DNA from: Nonomuraea sp. SBT364
Lineage (GTDB): Bacteria; Actinomycetota; Actinomycetes; Streptosporangiales; Streptosporangiaceae
Assembly: GCF_001083785.1 (NCBI RefSeq)
Contig: NZ_LAVL01000054.1
Location: forward strand, 1 to 50,206
Direction of reading: 5' to 3'
DNA length: 50,206 bases
The notes below the pieces were generated by a model, which was given only the letters and a program-made list of their open reading frames with translations, made no database searches and was not told the DNA's origin. Shown here in pieces: positions 34,212 to 43,400 of the stretch (position 1 is its first letter; each line of letters opens with the position of its first letter). Made by a program: the position numbers and the translations under genes.

Positions 34212-34532
34212 ATGCCCTGCTACCGCTGCGGGGCCCGGCAGACCGACCCCGTGCGCGGGGCCAGTCCCTGGAAGCGCGCGGTGCGCCGGGAGACGCAGGT
34301 GCTGATCTGCCCGGACTGCCAGCGCCTGCACGATCTCGACCTGGAGGCGTGCGGCTCCTGCGGGTCCACGACGCTGATCTGCCGGCTCGGCGAGGTCGAG
34401 TGCCGCTCCTGCGGCGCCGTGCGGACGGCCCGGACCCTGGTCGACCCCGAGGCCCTGATCGGCTCGGGCGCCCCGCCGGGGCTCTCCGCGGAGGTCGAGG
34501 CGGCACTCAATCGAGTGCTCGGCCGCGCTTGA
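34212..34532 (+). CDS. Double zinc-ribbon protein of unknown function
   Basis: A 106-aa protein with four CxxC pairs in order: CYRC, CPDC, CGSC and CRSC (residues 3-72), enough for two zinc ribbons. The C-terminal 35 residues are helical. No enzyme motif is visible. GGAGG lies 6 nt before the ATG. It is 11 bp downstream of the peroxiredoxin gene and probably co-transcribed with it, so a redox- or zinc-linked role is possible. Confidence 0.75.
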   Translation: MPCYRCGARQTDPVRGASPWKRAVRRETQVLICPDCQRLHDLDLEACGSCGSTTLICRLGEVECRSCGAVRTARTLVDPEALIGSGAPPGLSAEVEAALNRVLGRA

Positions 34533-34569
34533 TCTTGCAGGACTTTTCCAGACATTTGCTGAGCTGCGC

Positions 34570-34575
34570 TATCGT
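34570..34575 (+). promoter_or_regulatory. Leaderless -10 box before the ROK kinase
   Basis: TATCGT ends 8 nt before the GTG at 34584, which has no Shine-Dalgarno. Confidence 0.3.
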
Positions 34576-34583
34576 TCCTTTTC

Positions 34584-35534
34584 GTGTCCTCAACTAGTTC
34601 GTTCGTCGTCGCGCTGGACGTCGGTGGCACGTCCATGAAGGGCGGCCTGGTCAGCGAGACCGGCGCGGTGCTGCTGAGCGAGCGTCGCTCCACCCCGCGC
34701 GCCGAGGGTCCCGAGGCGGTCGTGGCCGCCATCCGCGCCTTCATCGGCCACCTGGCCGCCTCCGGCGACGGCACGCCCGCGGGCGTCGGCCTGGCCGTGC
34801 CCGGTCTGGTCTCCGAGGACACCGCCCTCTACGCCGCCAACCTCGGCTGGCGCGACGTGCCCGCCACCGACTTCACCGAGCTCGACGTCCCGGTCATCCT
34901 CGGCCACGACGTCCGCACCGGCGGCCTCGCCGAGAGCGTCCTCGGCGCCGGCCGCGGCGTGCCGGACTTCCTCTTCCTCCCCATCGGCACCGGCATCGCC
35001 GGCGCCATGATCATCCATGGCGAGCCGTACGGCGGCGCGTCCGGCTGGGGCGGCGAGATCGGCCACATCCCCGTCTTCCCCGACGGCGAGCAGTGCGCCT
35101 GCGGCCAGTTCGGCTGCCTGGAGACCTACGCCTCCGCCGCCTCGGTCGGCCGCCGTTACAGCCTGCGCGCCGGCCTGGAGGACGTACGCGCCGAGCAGGT
35201 CGTCGCCTCCGACGACCCCCTGGCCATCGAGGTCTGGGACGACGCCGTCGAGGCCCTCTCCCTCGCCCTGGCCACGTACACGCTCCTGCTGGACCCCTCG
35301 ATGATCGTCCTGGGCGGCGGTCTCGCCGAGGCGGGCCCCGCCCTCTTCGACCCGGTCCGCACCCGCCTCGTCAAACGCCTCACCTTCCGCGACGCCCCGC
35401 CGCTCCTGCCGGCCGCCCTGGGTGTCGACGCGGGCATGCTCGGCGCCGCCCTCCTCGGCTGGCGCGCCGCCGGCCGCCCGGACCTGGGCCCCGGGTGGGA
35501 AGTGGATGTGCGATCGGCTCCGTTGGTGTCGTAA
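34584..35534 (+). CDS. ROK-family sugar kinase (glucokinase-like)
   Basis: A 316-aa cytoplasmic sugar kinase. The phosphate-binding motif is ALDVGGTSMKGGLV (residues 10-23). The ROK signature and zinc site read GGEIGHIPVF...CACGQFGCLE near residues 154-176, with catalytic Asp in LGHDVRT near 110. There is no N-terminal helix-turn-helix, so it is an enzyme rather than a NagC/XylR-type repressor. Glucose or N-acetylmannosamine are likely substrates; sequence alone does not decide. It ends 17 bp before the tRNA-Val gene. Confidence 0.87.
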   Translation: MSSTSSFVVALDVGGTSMKGGLVSETGAVLLSERRSTPRAEGPEAVVAAIRAFIGHLAASGDGTPAGVGLAVPGLVSEDTALYAANLGWRDVPATDFTELDVPVILGHDVRTGGLAESVLGAGRGVPDFLFLPIGTGIAGAMIIHGEPYGGASGWGGEIGHIPVFPDGEQCACGQFGCLETYASAASVGRRYSLRAGLEDVRAEQVVASDDPLAIEVWDDAVEALSLALATYTLLLDPSMIVLGGGLAEAGPALFDPVRTRLVKRLTFRDAPPLLPAALGVDAGMLGAALLGWRAAGRPDLGPGWEVDVRSAPLVS

Positions 35535-35551
35535 GGTGTAGTGCCGATCAG

Positions 35552-35626
35552 GGGCGGTTAGCTCAGCGGTAGAGCACTCGCCTTACAAGCGAGGGGTCAC
35601 TGGTTCGAACCCAGTACCGCCCACCA
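35552..35626 (+). tRNA. tRNA-Val (anticodon UAC)
   Basis: A full cloverleaf: acceptor GGGCGGT/ACCGCCC, D-arm TAGCTCAGCGGTAGAGCA, anticodon stem CTCGC/GCGAG around loop CTTACAA (anticodon TAC), T-arm CTGG-TTCGAAC-CCAG, discriminator A and encoded CCA. Such genes are frequent integration sites for actinomycete elements. Decayed element genes follow directly on its 3' side, so it probably served as attB. Confidence 0.95.
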
Positions 35627-35633
35627 GCGAAAA

Positions 35634-35665
35634 GAAGCCCGGTAGCGATCTTGCTGCCGGGCTTC
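35634..35665 (+). terminator. Terminator after tRNA-Val
   Basis: GAAGCCCGG and CCGGGCTTC form a 9-bp stem 7 nt beyond the encoded CCA. A TAGC/GCT(A)-like inner pairing extends it. Confidence 0.65.
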
Positions 35666-35687
35666 GTGCCGTTAGCGTGCCATTAGC

Positions 35688-35820
35688 TCACGCGGGTAGC
35701 GCTCCCGAAGATTCATCGTCATCGTCCGGGTTGCTCTCGGTGATCTTGGCGTTCGTGGCGTCTGCGATCCCTCCGCCGCGCCGTGCTGGTACATCATCGC
35801 GGCGATCGTGTTCTCGCCCG
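35688..35820 (-). pseudogene. Remnant of a tyrosine-integrase C-terminus
   Basis: Reading the minus strand across a frameshift gives AAMMYQHGAA, then IADATNAKITESNPDDDDES and SGALPA before a stop. The RAAMxYQH segment (the His/Tyr-proximal end) plus an acidic tail ending in GALxPA is typical of integrases of Streptomyces integrative elements. Only the last ~45 residues remain, and two frames are needed. Its position, pointing at the tRNA-Val 3' end, is where an integrase should sit. This is inference from a short match made by eye. Confidence 0.45.
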
Positions 35821-36115
35821 CTTGGCCATGCGGAGGCACTCGGCCGCAGGAAGCTCGTACGACGAAACGTAGGCGTCGCTAAACATCACTGCGTCATACA
35901 TTTCAACCGGAGTGCCGTCGGTGGCGCAGCGGTGCGTACCAAATGGAACACTGGCACACCGGGAGCGAGAGGTTACCCGACTCTTCGGGGCCGGGATTGA
36001 GCAGTTCGGCCACCGATGCCGATGACATCACTTCGGTGATCTCGCTGAACCCCACGGACGGCTTTCCGCTCGCCCCTTCCGTCTCGGCCATGAACGGCCG
36101 CCTTGCCTTGATCAC
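35821..36115 (-). pseudogene. Remnant of a GntR-family (UTRA domain) regulator
   Basis: Three minus-strand frames in succession rebuild a UTRA domain: SSASVAELLNPGPEESGN, then APGVPVFHLVRTAA, then TDGTPVEMYDAVMFSDAYVS ending in SYELPAA. Two frameshifts (near 35970 and 35925) and a missing N-terminal winged helix show that it is dead. pSAM2-type elements carry a GntR-family repressor (KorSA), which fits the integrase remnant beside it. Confidence 0.6.
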
Positions 36116-36263
36116 GATGGCGATGCGTGAACCCGATGGTCGCGTTCGATCACCTGATGCGGGTGATCGGCGCGCTGGTGGAAGACGGCCCGGTCACTCC
36201 TCGGGTCCAGGCCCGGCAAAGTGAGCGATTCGGACACTGGCCAACCCCTCTGCTCGTACATAC

Positions 36264-36723
36264 GTGTACTACCGTCTTGCGCATCGCGGAGGCAGGCTGC
36301 TGCAGCACCATGACGCGCACTCTGTCAGCGTGGCATGCGTGATCACCGATAACCAAGGACGCGTACTGCTCACCGAGCCTCGCGACAACGGCCATGGGGA
36401 AGCGCTGGGCGGAGTGTCGGACCTGTCCGAAGACATCGCCACGGGCCTCCTGCATGAGGTAGAGGATGAGACCGGCCTTCAGGTTGAACCCATCGTTCTG
36501 ACCGGTGTCTGCAAGAATATTCAGCACGGCGTCGTGGTTCTGGTCTTCCGCTGCAAAAACGCAGGTGGCAGGCTCACCAATCCGACGAGACCCGCGCTTG
36601 CCGCTGGGCACCACCGACGAAGCCCGTGCGCTCGCGTCCGAGGCGTGCGCTGCCCGAGCCCTGGACGACGCCATGAGCTTCCGCAATCCGCCGGCAACTG
36701 AGGTCACAGTCCATACATGCTAA
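36264..36723 (+). pseudogene. Frameshifted Nudix hydrolase
   Basis: The first frame gives SVSVACVITDNQGRVLLTEP and a Nudix box ALGGVSDLSEDIATGLLHEV followed by EDETGL, with Arg->His and Glu->Asp changes in the catalytic helix. After about 36590 the homologous C-terminus (LGTTDEARALASEACAARAL) continues in the next frame, so a one-base indel splits the gene. The 5' end is also unclear. pSAM2 encodes a Nudix-motif immunity protein (Pif), so this may be a relic of the same element. The stretch 36116-36263 before it has no gene I can support. Confidence 0.6.
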
Positions 36724-36730
36724 GAAGCTG

Positions 36731-36970
36731 TTGGCTGTTGTCATCCGGGCTGGGCTTATGTTCGTGTTGATAGGCGGAGGCGTACTTATTGCGCTGGGCA
36801 CAGCGGCTACCGACTTCGCCGGCGCCTCCTCCGGGAAGATCCTTGCGCTTGTCGGCATCGCCGTGATTCTGGTGATCCTGATCTGTTGCGCGCTTCTGGC
36901 GGGCCTCACCATGCGGCTTTCGAGGTGGCTTCTTGAGCGCTACATCAAGGCGGACGACGGGGAGGGCTGA
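36731..36970 (+). CDS. Small two-helix membrane protein
   Basis: A 79-aa predicted protein with two hydrophobic segments (GLMFVLIGGGVLIALGTAA; KILALVGIAVILVILICCALL) and a basic/acidic tail (SRWLLERYIKADDGEG). It is not recognised as a known family. The start may be TTG at 36731 or ATG at 36758; ribosome-binding sites are weak. Neighbouring genes are decayed, but this frame is intact and keeps a normal membrane pattern. Confidence 0.5.
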   Translation: MAVVIRAGLMFVLIGGGVLIALGTAATDFAGASSGKILALVGIAVILVILICCALLAGLTMRLSRWLLERYIKADDGEG

Positions 36971-37392
36971 CCTATGCACTCCGGGCTCCGCAGTGTCGGC
37001 CTGTTCGGCGCGTAGCCTGCTGAATCGCCACGGTGAGTATCAAGGCGGAAGCATGCGGCGCATGCCACGTCCGGGGATACCCAAGCAGAGAGCCAAGGCC
37101 CTTCTTCCCGGGGGGGGCGGGCTCCAGCCTTGCCCTCGGGCCCTTGGCCTGCTTGCGCTCCGGGTGCGCCCCGCGTGGGCCTGGTCGGCCCTGCGTACCG
37201 CACTCGGTTGACGACCTGCCATGAGCCGCGAAGAGCCAGCCCCGATCTCCGGAACTGGCTTTGCGGCTGGGTGGGAGCCTGCGGATGAGTTCAGTGGCCG
37301 ACGCCACCGAGTCGGATCGCCCATCATGTGGCCTGTTCTCGATGCAGTTCGGGCAAGCGGTCTGCATCTTGAGTGGACTATAGTCACGCCGC
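36971..37392. other. Gap of about 420 bp, probably decayed element DNA
   Basis: No supported gene. An eight-G run lies near 37110-37118. On the minus strand a short stretch near 37260-37370 reads like a cysteine-containing protein (TACPNCIENRP) but has no convincing start or family. Confidence 0.4.
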
Positions 37393-38082
37393 GTGGGGCT
37401 GATCTTCAACGCTGTTGCCGGCGAACTCCCGCTGGTGCAGCGGGTGTGGTCGGCGAGCTGCGATGCCACGACCGGTTTCAGCTCGGCGGTCAAATCCTCA
37501 ACCATGATCGCGTTTGCGCGGGGCGGCGACGCATTGACCGTGCACGTGAAGGGGCCGGAGACGAGGGGCACCTCGATGACGTGCCCGGAGGGCTCGGAGT
37601 TTTTCGGCGTGGAGTTGCGGCTCGGTGCATATCTGCCGCTGTATCCGCCCTCCGGTCTGTCCGACCTCAGGGATGCGTTGCTGCCGACGCTGCCGGGCGG
37701 CCGGATCTTGCTGGACAACCAGGGCTGGGAGATGCCGACCGCGCAGAACGTCGAGGTCTTCGTCGATCGGCTGGTGCGCGCGGGATTGTTGTTCTTCGAC
37801 CCTCTGGTCGACGAGATCCGGCACGGCGAACGGCCACGCGGCATGTCGGAACGGATCGCGCAGATCCGGTTCCGCCGGGCCGTCGGGATCTCGCACCGCA
37901 AGCTCGCCAGCATCGAGCAGGCACGGCACGCCGCGCAACTCCTCACGGCGGGGAGATCGATCACCGACGTGGTCGCCGCCGGCGGCTATTACGATCAGTC
38001 GCAACTCGCGCGGGCGATGCGGTGGGCGACCGGTCACACCCCGGGCGAGCTGAGGTCCGGTATCCCGTTCCTGGCGTTGTGA
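37393..38082 (+). CDS. AraC-family transcriptional regulator
   Basis: A 229-aa regulator. The N-terminal part (AGELPLVQRVWSASCD, TVHVKGPETRG, FGVELRLGAYLP) resembles the sensing domain of AraC regulators of the DUF6597 kind. The C-terminal part has the two helix-turn-helix units (RFRRAVGISHRKLASIEQAR; SITDVVAAGGYYDQSQLARA, then GHTPGEL). The GTG start is provisional, with no clear ribosome-binding site. It probably controls the two enzyme genes that follow at 38139 and 38702. Confidence 0.8.
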   Translation: MGLIFNAVAGELPLVQRVWSASCDATTGFSSAVKSSTMIAFARGGDALTVHVKGPETRGTSMTCPEGSEFFGVELRLGAYLPLYPPSGLSDLRDALLPTLPGGRILLDNQGWEMPTAQNVEVFVDRLVRAGLLFFDPLVDEIRHGERPRGMSERIAQIRFRRAVGISHRKLASIEQARHAAQLLTAGRSITDVVAAGGYYDQSQLARAMRWATGHTPGELRSGIPFLAL

Positions 38083-38138
38083 CACGGGTTCGGTTCGATA
38101 CAAGACGAACCGGTCAGCTGGATGGTTGACTCCCGGGC

Positions 38139-38681
38139 GTGCGAAAACTGATCGAATACGACCACCTCTCGATCGACGGGAGGATGTCCGGCGACGCCTG
38201 GTGGGCGGGGCAGGCGAAGGTCGTCCCCAACGACAACCACTTCGCCTATCAGCTCCGGCTGTTGTCCTCGGCGGTCGGTCTCGTACTCGGCCGGGTGACT
38301 TATGAGGGCTTCGCCCAAACCTGGCCGACCATGACCGGCGATGTCGCGGACAAGATCAACTCTCTACCCAAGTACGTGGCCTCCACCACGTTGTCCGAGA
38401 CCACGTGGAACGCGGAAGTGCTGGCCGGCGATCCGGTCGACGCGGTCGCCCGGCTCAAGGAGGCCGGCGACGGGACATTGGTGAAGTATGGCAACGGCCC
38501 GTTCAGCCGGGCGCTGGTCGAGGCTGGTCTGCTCGACGAGCTGCATCTGAGCATCTCCCCATTCGTCGCCGGGTCCGGCGAGTCGCTGCTGTCCGGCATC
38601 CGTACTACCGCCATGGATCTGGCGAAGGTGACCGAGCTCGGCAACGGCACAGTGGTGCTGACTTACACGCCGAGTCGGTAG
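38139..38681 (+). CDS. Dihydrofolate-reductase-fold protein (RibD C-terminal family)
   Basis: A 180-aa NADPH-binding reductase-like protein: MRKLIEYDHLSIDGRMSG at the start, VGLVLGRVTYEGFAQTWP, KYVASTTLSETTWN and LVKYGNGPFSRALVEAGLLDELHLSISP with the usual closing strand. Members of this family outside riboflavin synthesis have mostly unknown substrates. GTG start. It lies between an AraC regulator and an alpha/beta hydrolase on the same strand, 20 bp from the latter. Confidence 0.83.
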   Translation: MRKLIEYDHLSIDGRMSGDAWWAGQAKVVPNDNHFAYQLRLLSSAVGLVLGRVTYEGFAQTWPTMTGDVADKINSLPKYVASTTLSETTWNAEVLAGDPVDAVARLKEAGDGTLVKYGNGPFSRALVEAGLLDELHLSISPFVAGSGESLLSGIRTTAMDLAKVTELGNGTVVLTYTPSR

Positions 38682-38701
38682 AAATCGACGAGGGGATCGA
38701 C

Positions 38702-39469
38702 ATGACTCAAGGTGCGTACGCCTCGGTGAACGGCATCGACCTCTACTACGAGGTTCTGGGCGCTGATCAGCCCGGCCCGCCGCTGATCATGCTGCACGGC
38801 GGCGCGTACACGTTCCGGCTGAGCTTCGACTCGCTGCTGCCTGTGTTGACCGCTGAGCGGAAGGTGATCGGTGTCGAGCTGCAGGGGCACGGGCACACCG
38901 CCGACAGCGACCGGCCGTTCTCCATCAGGCAGTGCGCCGAGGACGTGATCGCGCTGCTCGATCATCTCGGCGTCGAGCGGGCCGACCTGTTCGGCTACAG
39001 CTTGGGCGGGCTGGTCTCCACCGAGGTCGCCGTCTCGGCCCCGGATCGGGTCGGCCGGGTCGTGCTGGCGGCCTCGCACTTCCGGTCGACCCGATCCGAG
39101 GCGTATTACCCCGAGATCACGGCGTTGGAGCTGTACTCGCCTCGGATGCCGACCGAGGAGGAGTCCGTGGCGATGCAACGCGCCTATGAGGAGGTGGCGC
39201 CGAATCCCGAGGACTTCTTCCCGGTCGTGATGAAGATCCAGCCGGCCGTGCACGACTTCGCAGGATGGACCGACGAACAGCTGGCCCGGCTGACGATGCC
39301 GGTTCTGATCATCATCGGCGACACCGACTTCGTCCGGCTCGAGCACGGCGTCGAGATGAAGCAACTGCTGCCGGACGCGCAACTGGCCATCCTGCCGGAC
39401 ACGAAGCACCTGCAGGTCATCCGGCCCGACCTGGTGCTGCCGATGGTCACCGCGTTCCTGCGCCGGTGA
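38702..39469 (+). CDS. Alpha/beta hydrolase
   Basis: A 255-aa soluble hydrolase. It has the oxyanion motif MLHGGAYTFRLSF (about residues 31-43), nucleophile elbow GYSLGG near 100, Asp in IIIGDTDFVRLEHG near 203, and a His in LPDTKHLQVI near 234. The substrate is not predictable. The ATG at 38702 has GAGGGGATC upstream; longer in-frame extensions overlap the preceding gene and are rejected. It is probably co-transcribed with the RibD-like gene. About 260 bp of unassigned DNA follow. Confidence 0.85.
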   Translation: MTQGAYASVNGIDLYYEVLGADQPGPPLIMLHGGAYTFRLSFDSLLPVLTAERKVIGVELQGHGHTADSDRPFSIRQCAEDVIALLDHLGVERADLFGYSLGGLVSTEVAVSAPDRVGRVVLAASHFRSTRSEAYYPEITALELYSPRMPTEEESVAMQRAYEEVAPNPEDFFPVVMKIQPAVHDFAGWTDEQLARLTMPVLIIIGDTDFVRLEHGVEMKQLLPDAQLAILPDTKHLQVIRPDLVLPMVTAFLRR

Positions 39470-39731
39470 CCAGAGCCGGGCAGGACTGCGGGGTCGGTCA
39501 GCCGGTGCTGCATCAGGGGGTCCCGCTCCCTGCGTGAGAGCGGCGAGGAGCGTCGGGGACACAGTGGTGGTCAAGCCCGGGGCTGCGGGCGCCGGAGGGC
39601 TCGCCGGATCGTTCCGTCCGGGGAGGCGATGACCTGCACGTCATTCCGTGTATGCGGTGCTTGCGCGAGGAAGGCGGCCGGTCGGCACGCGGCCTCTCTT
39701 CGGGAGGAATGGCAAATCATAGGGTTACGCC

Positions 39732-40100
39732 ATGCTTCTCGACAGGTCGCCGGGATGGCGGTTCTTGGCGGCGCTCGGGGTCGCGGCCTTTCTCGGATTG
39801 GGCTGGCACAGCGTTGCGATCCCTTACAGCGAAGCGGAGATCTTCGTCGTACTGGTCTGGGGTGGCTTCGCCGTCGTCTGGCTGATCGGGTTCGGTGCGG
39901 CGATGTGGCAGGCGCGGCACGTGCTCACGGCGGATCGACTAGCACGCCGGCTGCCGGCGCCGCTCATTCTCTTCGGCGAGCCTCGCGTCCGGGGAGGAAA
40001 TCAGGACGGGGTGCGAGCAGGTGGGCCTGTACCGGGTGTGCGGGAATTACTCGGGGGAGGCCGAGGCCATTCCAGGAGGGGCGAGATTCCTCGTACATGA
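39732..40100 (+). CDS. Possible membrane protein with a degenerate 3' end
   Basis: The first ~65 residues look genuine, with two hydrophobic segments (WRFLAALGVAAFLGLGWHSV; EIFVVLVWGGFAVVWLIGFG). The remainder (RVRGGNQDGVRAGGPVPGVR onward) has no protein-like pattern, so the gene may be truncated or frameshifted. No family recognised. Confidence 0.3.
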   Translation: MLLDRSPGWRFLAALGVAAFLGLGWHSVAIPYSEAEIFVVLVWGGFAVVWLIGFGAAMWQARHVLTADRLARRLPAPLILFGEPRVRGGNQDGVRAGGPVPGVRELLGGGRGHSRRGEIPRT

Positions 40101-40126
40101 TTGGCCGTGGGCCGCGTCAAGAGGGT

Positions 40127-40273
40127 TCATGCGGCTACCGGGAGGCAAGGTGCCCACCGGCAGCATTCCCGCAACGGGAGGGGGAGTCGCTTGGTGGCCA
40201 ATGTGTATATCCCGGAGGCGGCAACGATGCAGCCGAGCCCGAGTAAGACTGCCCATGTCGCTGTGAGATCCAC
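40127..40273 (-). CDS. Possible small one-helix membrane protein
   Basis: A 48-aa frame starting at GTG 40273 with AGGAG 9 nt upstream: a membrane segment (TWAVLLGLGCIVAASGIYTLA) followed by TKRLPLPLRE. Another frame downstream reads LPPGSR, as in small actinobacterial membrane proteins, suggesting a frameshift. Positions 40274-40462 hold no supported gene. Confidence 0.3.
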   Translation of the reverse strand: MDLTATWAVLLGLGCIVAASGIYTLATKRLPLPLRECCRWAPCLPVAA

Positions 40274-40462
40274 TTGGATCAGCTCCTGGGGGCGCGGGGG
40301 CGGGTTTCCCGCTTCCTGGTCATCCTGCCGGACAGCTTCGATGAAGATCAAGCGGAACGCACTGTCGTACGGCCGCTCGGATCGGGTGAGGGGCGGCCGG
40401 CACGCCTGGGAAACGGTACGTGTCTCGGCGCCGCCCTCGAAGTCCTGTCTGCGCGGGGCGGA

Positions 40463-43400
40463 TCATCGATCGACAGCGAGAATGATCGCTTCGTCGGGCC
40501 GCTCCTCCGAGCACAGCCGGTCCTCAAGTCGCGTTACTGCGGCGGCGACCTGAAGAAATGCGGCGGCTTCTTCGCGAAACCCATTGGTCAGTTTCGACTC
40601 GATCGACAGGAGAACTGCGGTGACGCGGACAAGCCGAGCAAGTGACGCGTCCAGGCGTTCGTGGCGCAGGAAAATGCCTTCGATCGCGGGCAGGAAATGT
40701 TGGAGCGTCGCCCGGGGCCATCCGTTGGACGCGGCTCTGCGCACCAGGTTGTCCGATGCCGCGCGAACGAGGCGCAACATTTCCTCAGGCAGTGGGAAGT
40801 GAAGGTCGTGATCAATTTTGGCTCGTCGCATCACATCTGTACAGATGGCGGTGAGATATAGGCTGCGGCGATCTCGGCTTCTGCCGGTGCAGGCGTGGAT
40901 CCACGCTTTACTCATGGCCTCGCTGTAAGCATGCCCCATGATCTGTCGTAGTGCGAGGTTCATGCCGTACTCGTCGTTGAAGTCCATGACCAGGGGATGT
41001 GAGATGTCGCTTCTCACTCTTCTCCTTCTGCCTGTCCGTTCTGTCGACTGGGCGATGTAATTGATGATCGCCGCACTTACGCGATCGTGATTGAGGTTGA
41101 TCGCTTCGTACGGGTCGGTGTTGAACGTCTTTCCGATGAATGGGAGTTTCGAGCCGATGTACCCATCGCCCGACGCATTGCGCAGCATCACTCCCAGTGG
41201 CCGCTCGAACGGCGCGATGGTCTTGCTCGACTCTGATGCTATGAGGGATGCGAGACCCAATAGCTTGTCGAAGGCCCGCTCCGGGTCGGTGGATCGGGAG
41301 AAATGCTCGATGACGACTGCCCGTAGATTTTGGTCGACGCACCCGGCGGCTGCGGCGGTTCGCGCCAGGGCTGCCTGGAAGTGCCAGCCAAGGCTTTCGA
41401 AAATGTCCGCCCTGAGCCGGCGGGAAAGGTCATCCTTGGGCAGGAAATTCGTCTCCCGTGCGTTTCCGCGCACGCACAGTACGGGCCTGCCGTCCTTGGG
41501 CTGGAGCCATACATGGCGTGGCAGGAGCGTGCCTATTTTACCAGCGGTGATGTCACGTATGTCGTCATTCGTTGGCAGGCGATAGGTCGGATCACCCGAG
41601 AGCGCGTTTATCCAGGTGACGAGCGCTAGGGCGTCCTCGGCTCGAACGCCGAGCGCCGGCTTGTCCATGTCCGTATCCGTATCGTATGAGGGATCATCCG
41701 GTCGCCGGGCATGGGCGCCATCGGCCAGGTCGGCGGCGAAAAGACGGTACATGGCTTTGGAAACCGGATGTACGCAGATGCGGGCGCCGGAGCTCAGCTT
41801 CACCGTGCCTCGAAGTTTTCTCGTGACGAAGACCCTGGCCATCAGGTGGCGCATCTCCGAGGCGGATTCGTCGCTGAAGGCGCGATCGAGCAACGAATCC
41901 AGTTCTCTGCGGAGTGATGGGTCCAGCTCGGTTGCCTGCTCGCTGCAGTCGAAGGCCAATGCCAGGGCTGTGGCGGTTCCCGACTCCAGGCATGCTCGCA
42001 CGATGTGGTCCGCGTTGTTGCGGGCGGTGTACAGGAGTATAGTTTCTCGCCACCACGTGTCGTTCACGGCGTGCTGGAGTGCGTCGGCAATACCTTTGTC
42101 GCGGATGTAGACGGCGGACAGATATTCTTGGAACGTCTGATGCGCGAACGAATAGAGGCCGCGTTCTCGTTCGATCAGGATGCCGCAGGAAGTGATGCTT
42201 TCGACGAACAGCTCGACCCGGACCAGCCCCGGGAAGCGGGCCAGCAGCGGGCGCAACAGCGCAGATGCCTCCGCGAGTGAAAGGTCCCGGACGTTACGGA
42301 TCATCATCTCGTATGCCAGCCTGCGCAGGGCTCCTTCCGTGCTGTCGCCAGGAAACTGAAGGACGATGTTCTTCGCTTCCTGGCGACGCCAGAGCATCAC
42401 TTCGCATATGTCGCGATACAGATCTACGCGACTCGCCGGCAATGCTCCACGGAAGCGGTGCACATTGGCGACCATGGTGAGCAGGAGCGGGTTCGCGGTC
42501 AGCTCGTACAGTGTGGGCATCGACCTGAGACGCCTGAGAAGATCGTCGGCGCCTTCCTGTGCGCGCATGCGCACCGCGACGTTGTCCGCTCCGGTGCTGA
42601 TGCGTTCGATAGCGCTGTACCAGCCATTGATGAATCGCAGCACCTGTTCGTCGTCGAAACGGCGGGTCTGCAGGACTGTCGCACCGTTGATCGGGGCTGC
42701 CTGATAGCCGTGCGGTCTCGACGTGATGACGAAGTCGTTCTCGGGATACTGGCTGATCTGTCTCTCCACCCAATAGGACACACGACGTCGATTTTCGTCG
42801 TTCGCCACTTCGTCGAGCCCGTCCAGGAGAACCACGCAGTCGCCCGCCGACAGCCGATCCTTGAACCATCCTTCTGGTTCGTCCTGGCCGAACTGGCCCA
42901 GAGAATCGCGTACCGTCGAAGAAAGATCTGCGGCTCTGGAAGACGTGATGGATTCGACATGATCTCGAAGGTGAAGAAGTACGGGAACCTTTCTGGTGGC
43001 GCGTCGGGGATTTCGGGATATGTCCCGTGCTACATGCCTCAATAGAGTGGTCTTCCCGCTTCCCGGCGCACCTATGATGGCCAGGATCGCAGGGCGTTCC
43101 TGGTTGATCAGGTCGACTATCGATCGTCTTTCCACGGCATCGACATAGGAATCGGATAGCGCATCGGATGGTATCTGGTGCGCCGGCCGATGCATCAGAC
43201 TCACGTCTACGAACACATCGTCCAGCTCGGGGGTGTAGAAGCCGACCGTGGGCAGCCCCTTCTGGTCGATGTAGCGGAGATTGGAAAGAATGTAGCTCCG
43301 ATAGTGTCGACCGAACCGAGACGTCGCATGAAGAGAGAAGCGATCCAGCCTGACCACGGCTCGGTCTCGCCATCTGTCCGCGAGCCGGGCCGCGATCGGA

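Noticed and set aside
36972..37964. 330-codon minus-strand frame
   Set aside because: It lies opposite the AraC gene and has Ser/Arg-rich shadow composition without motifs.
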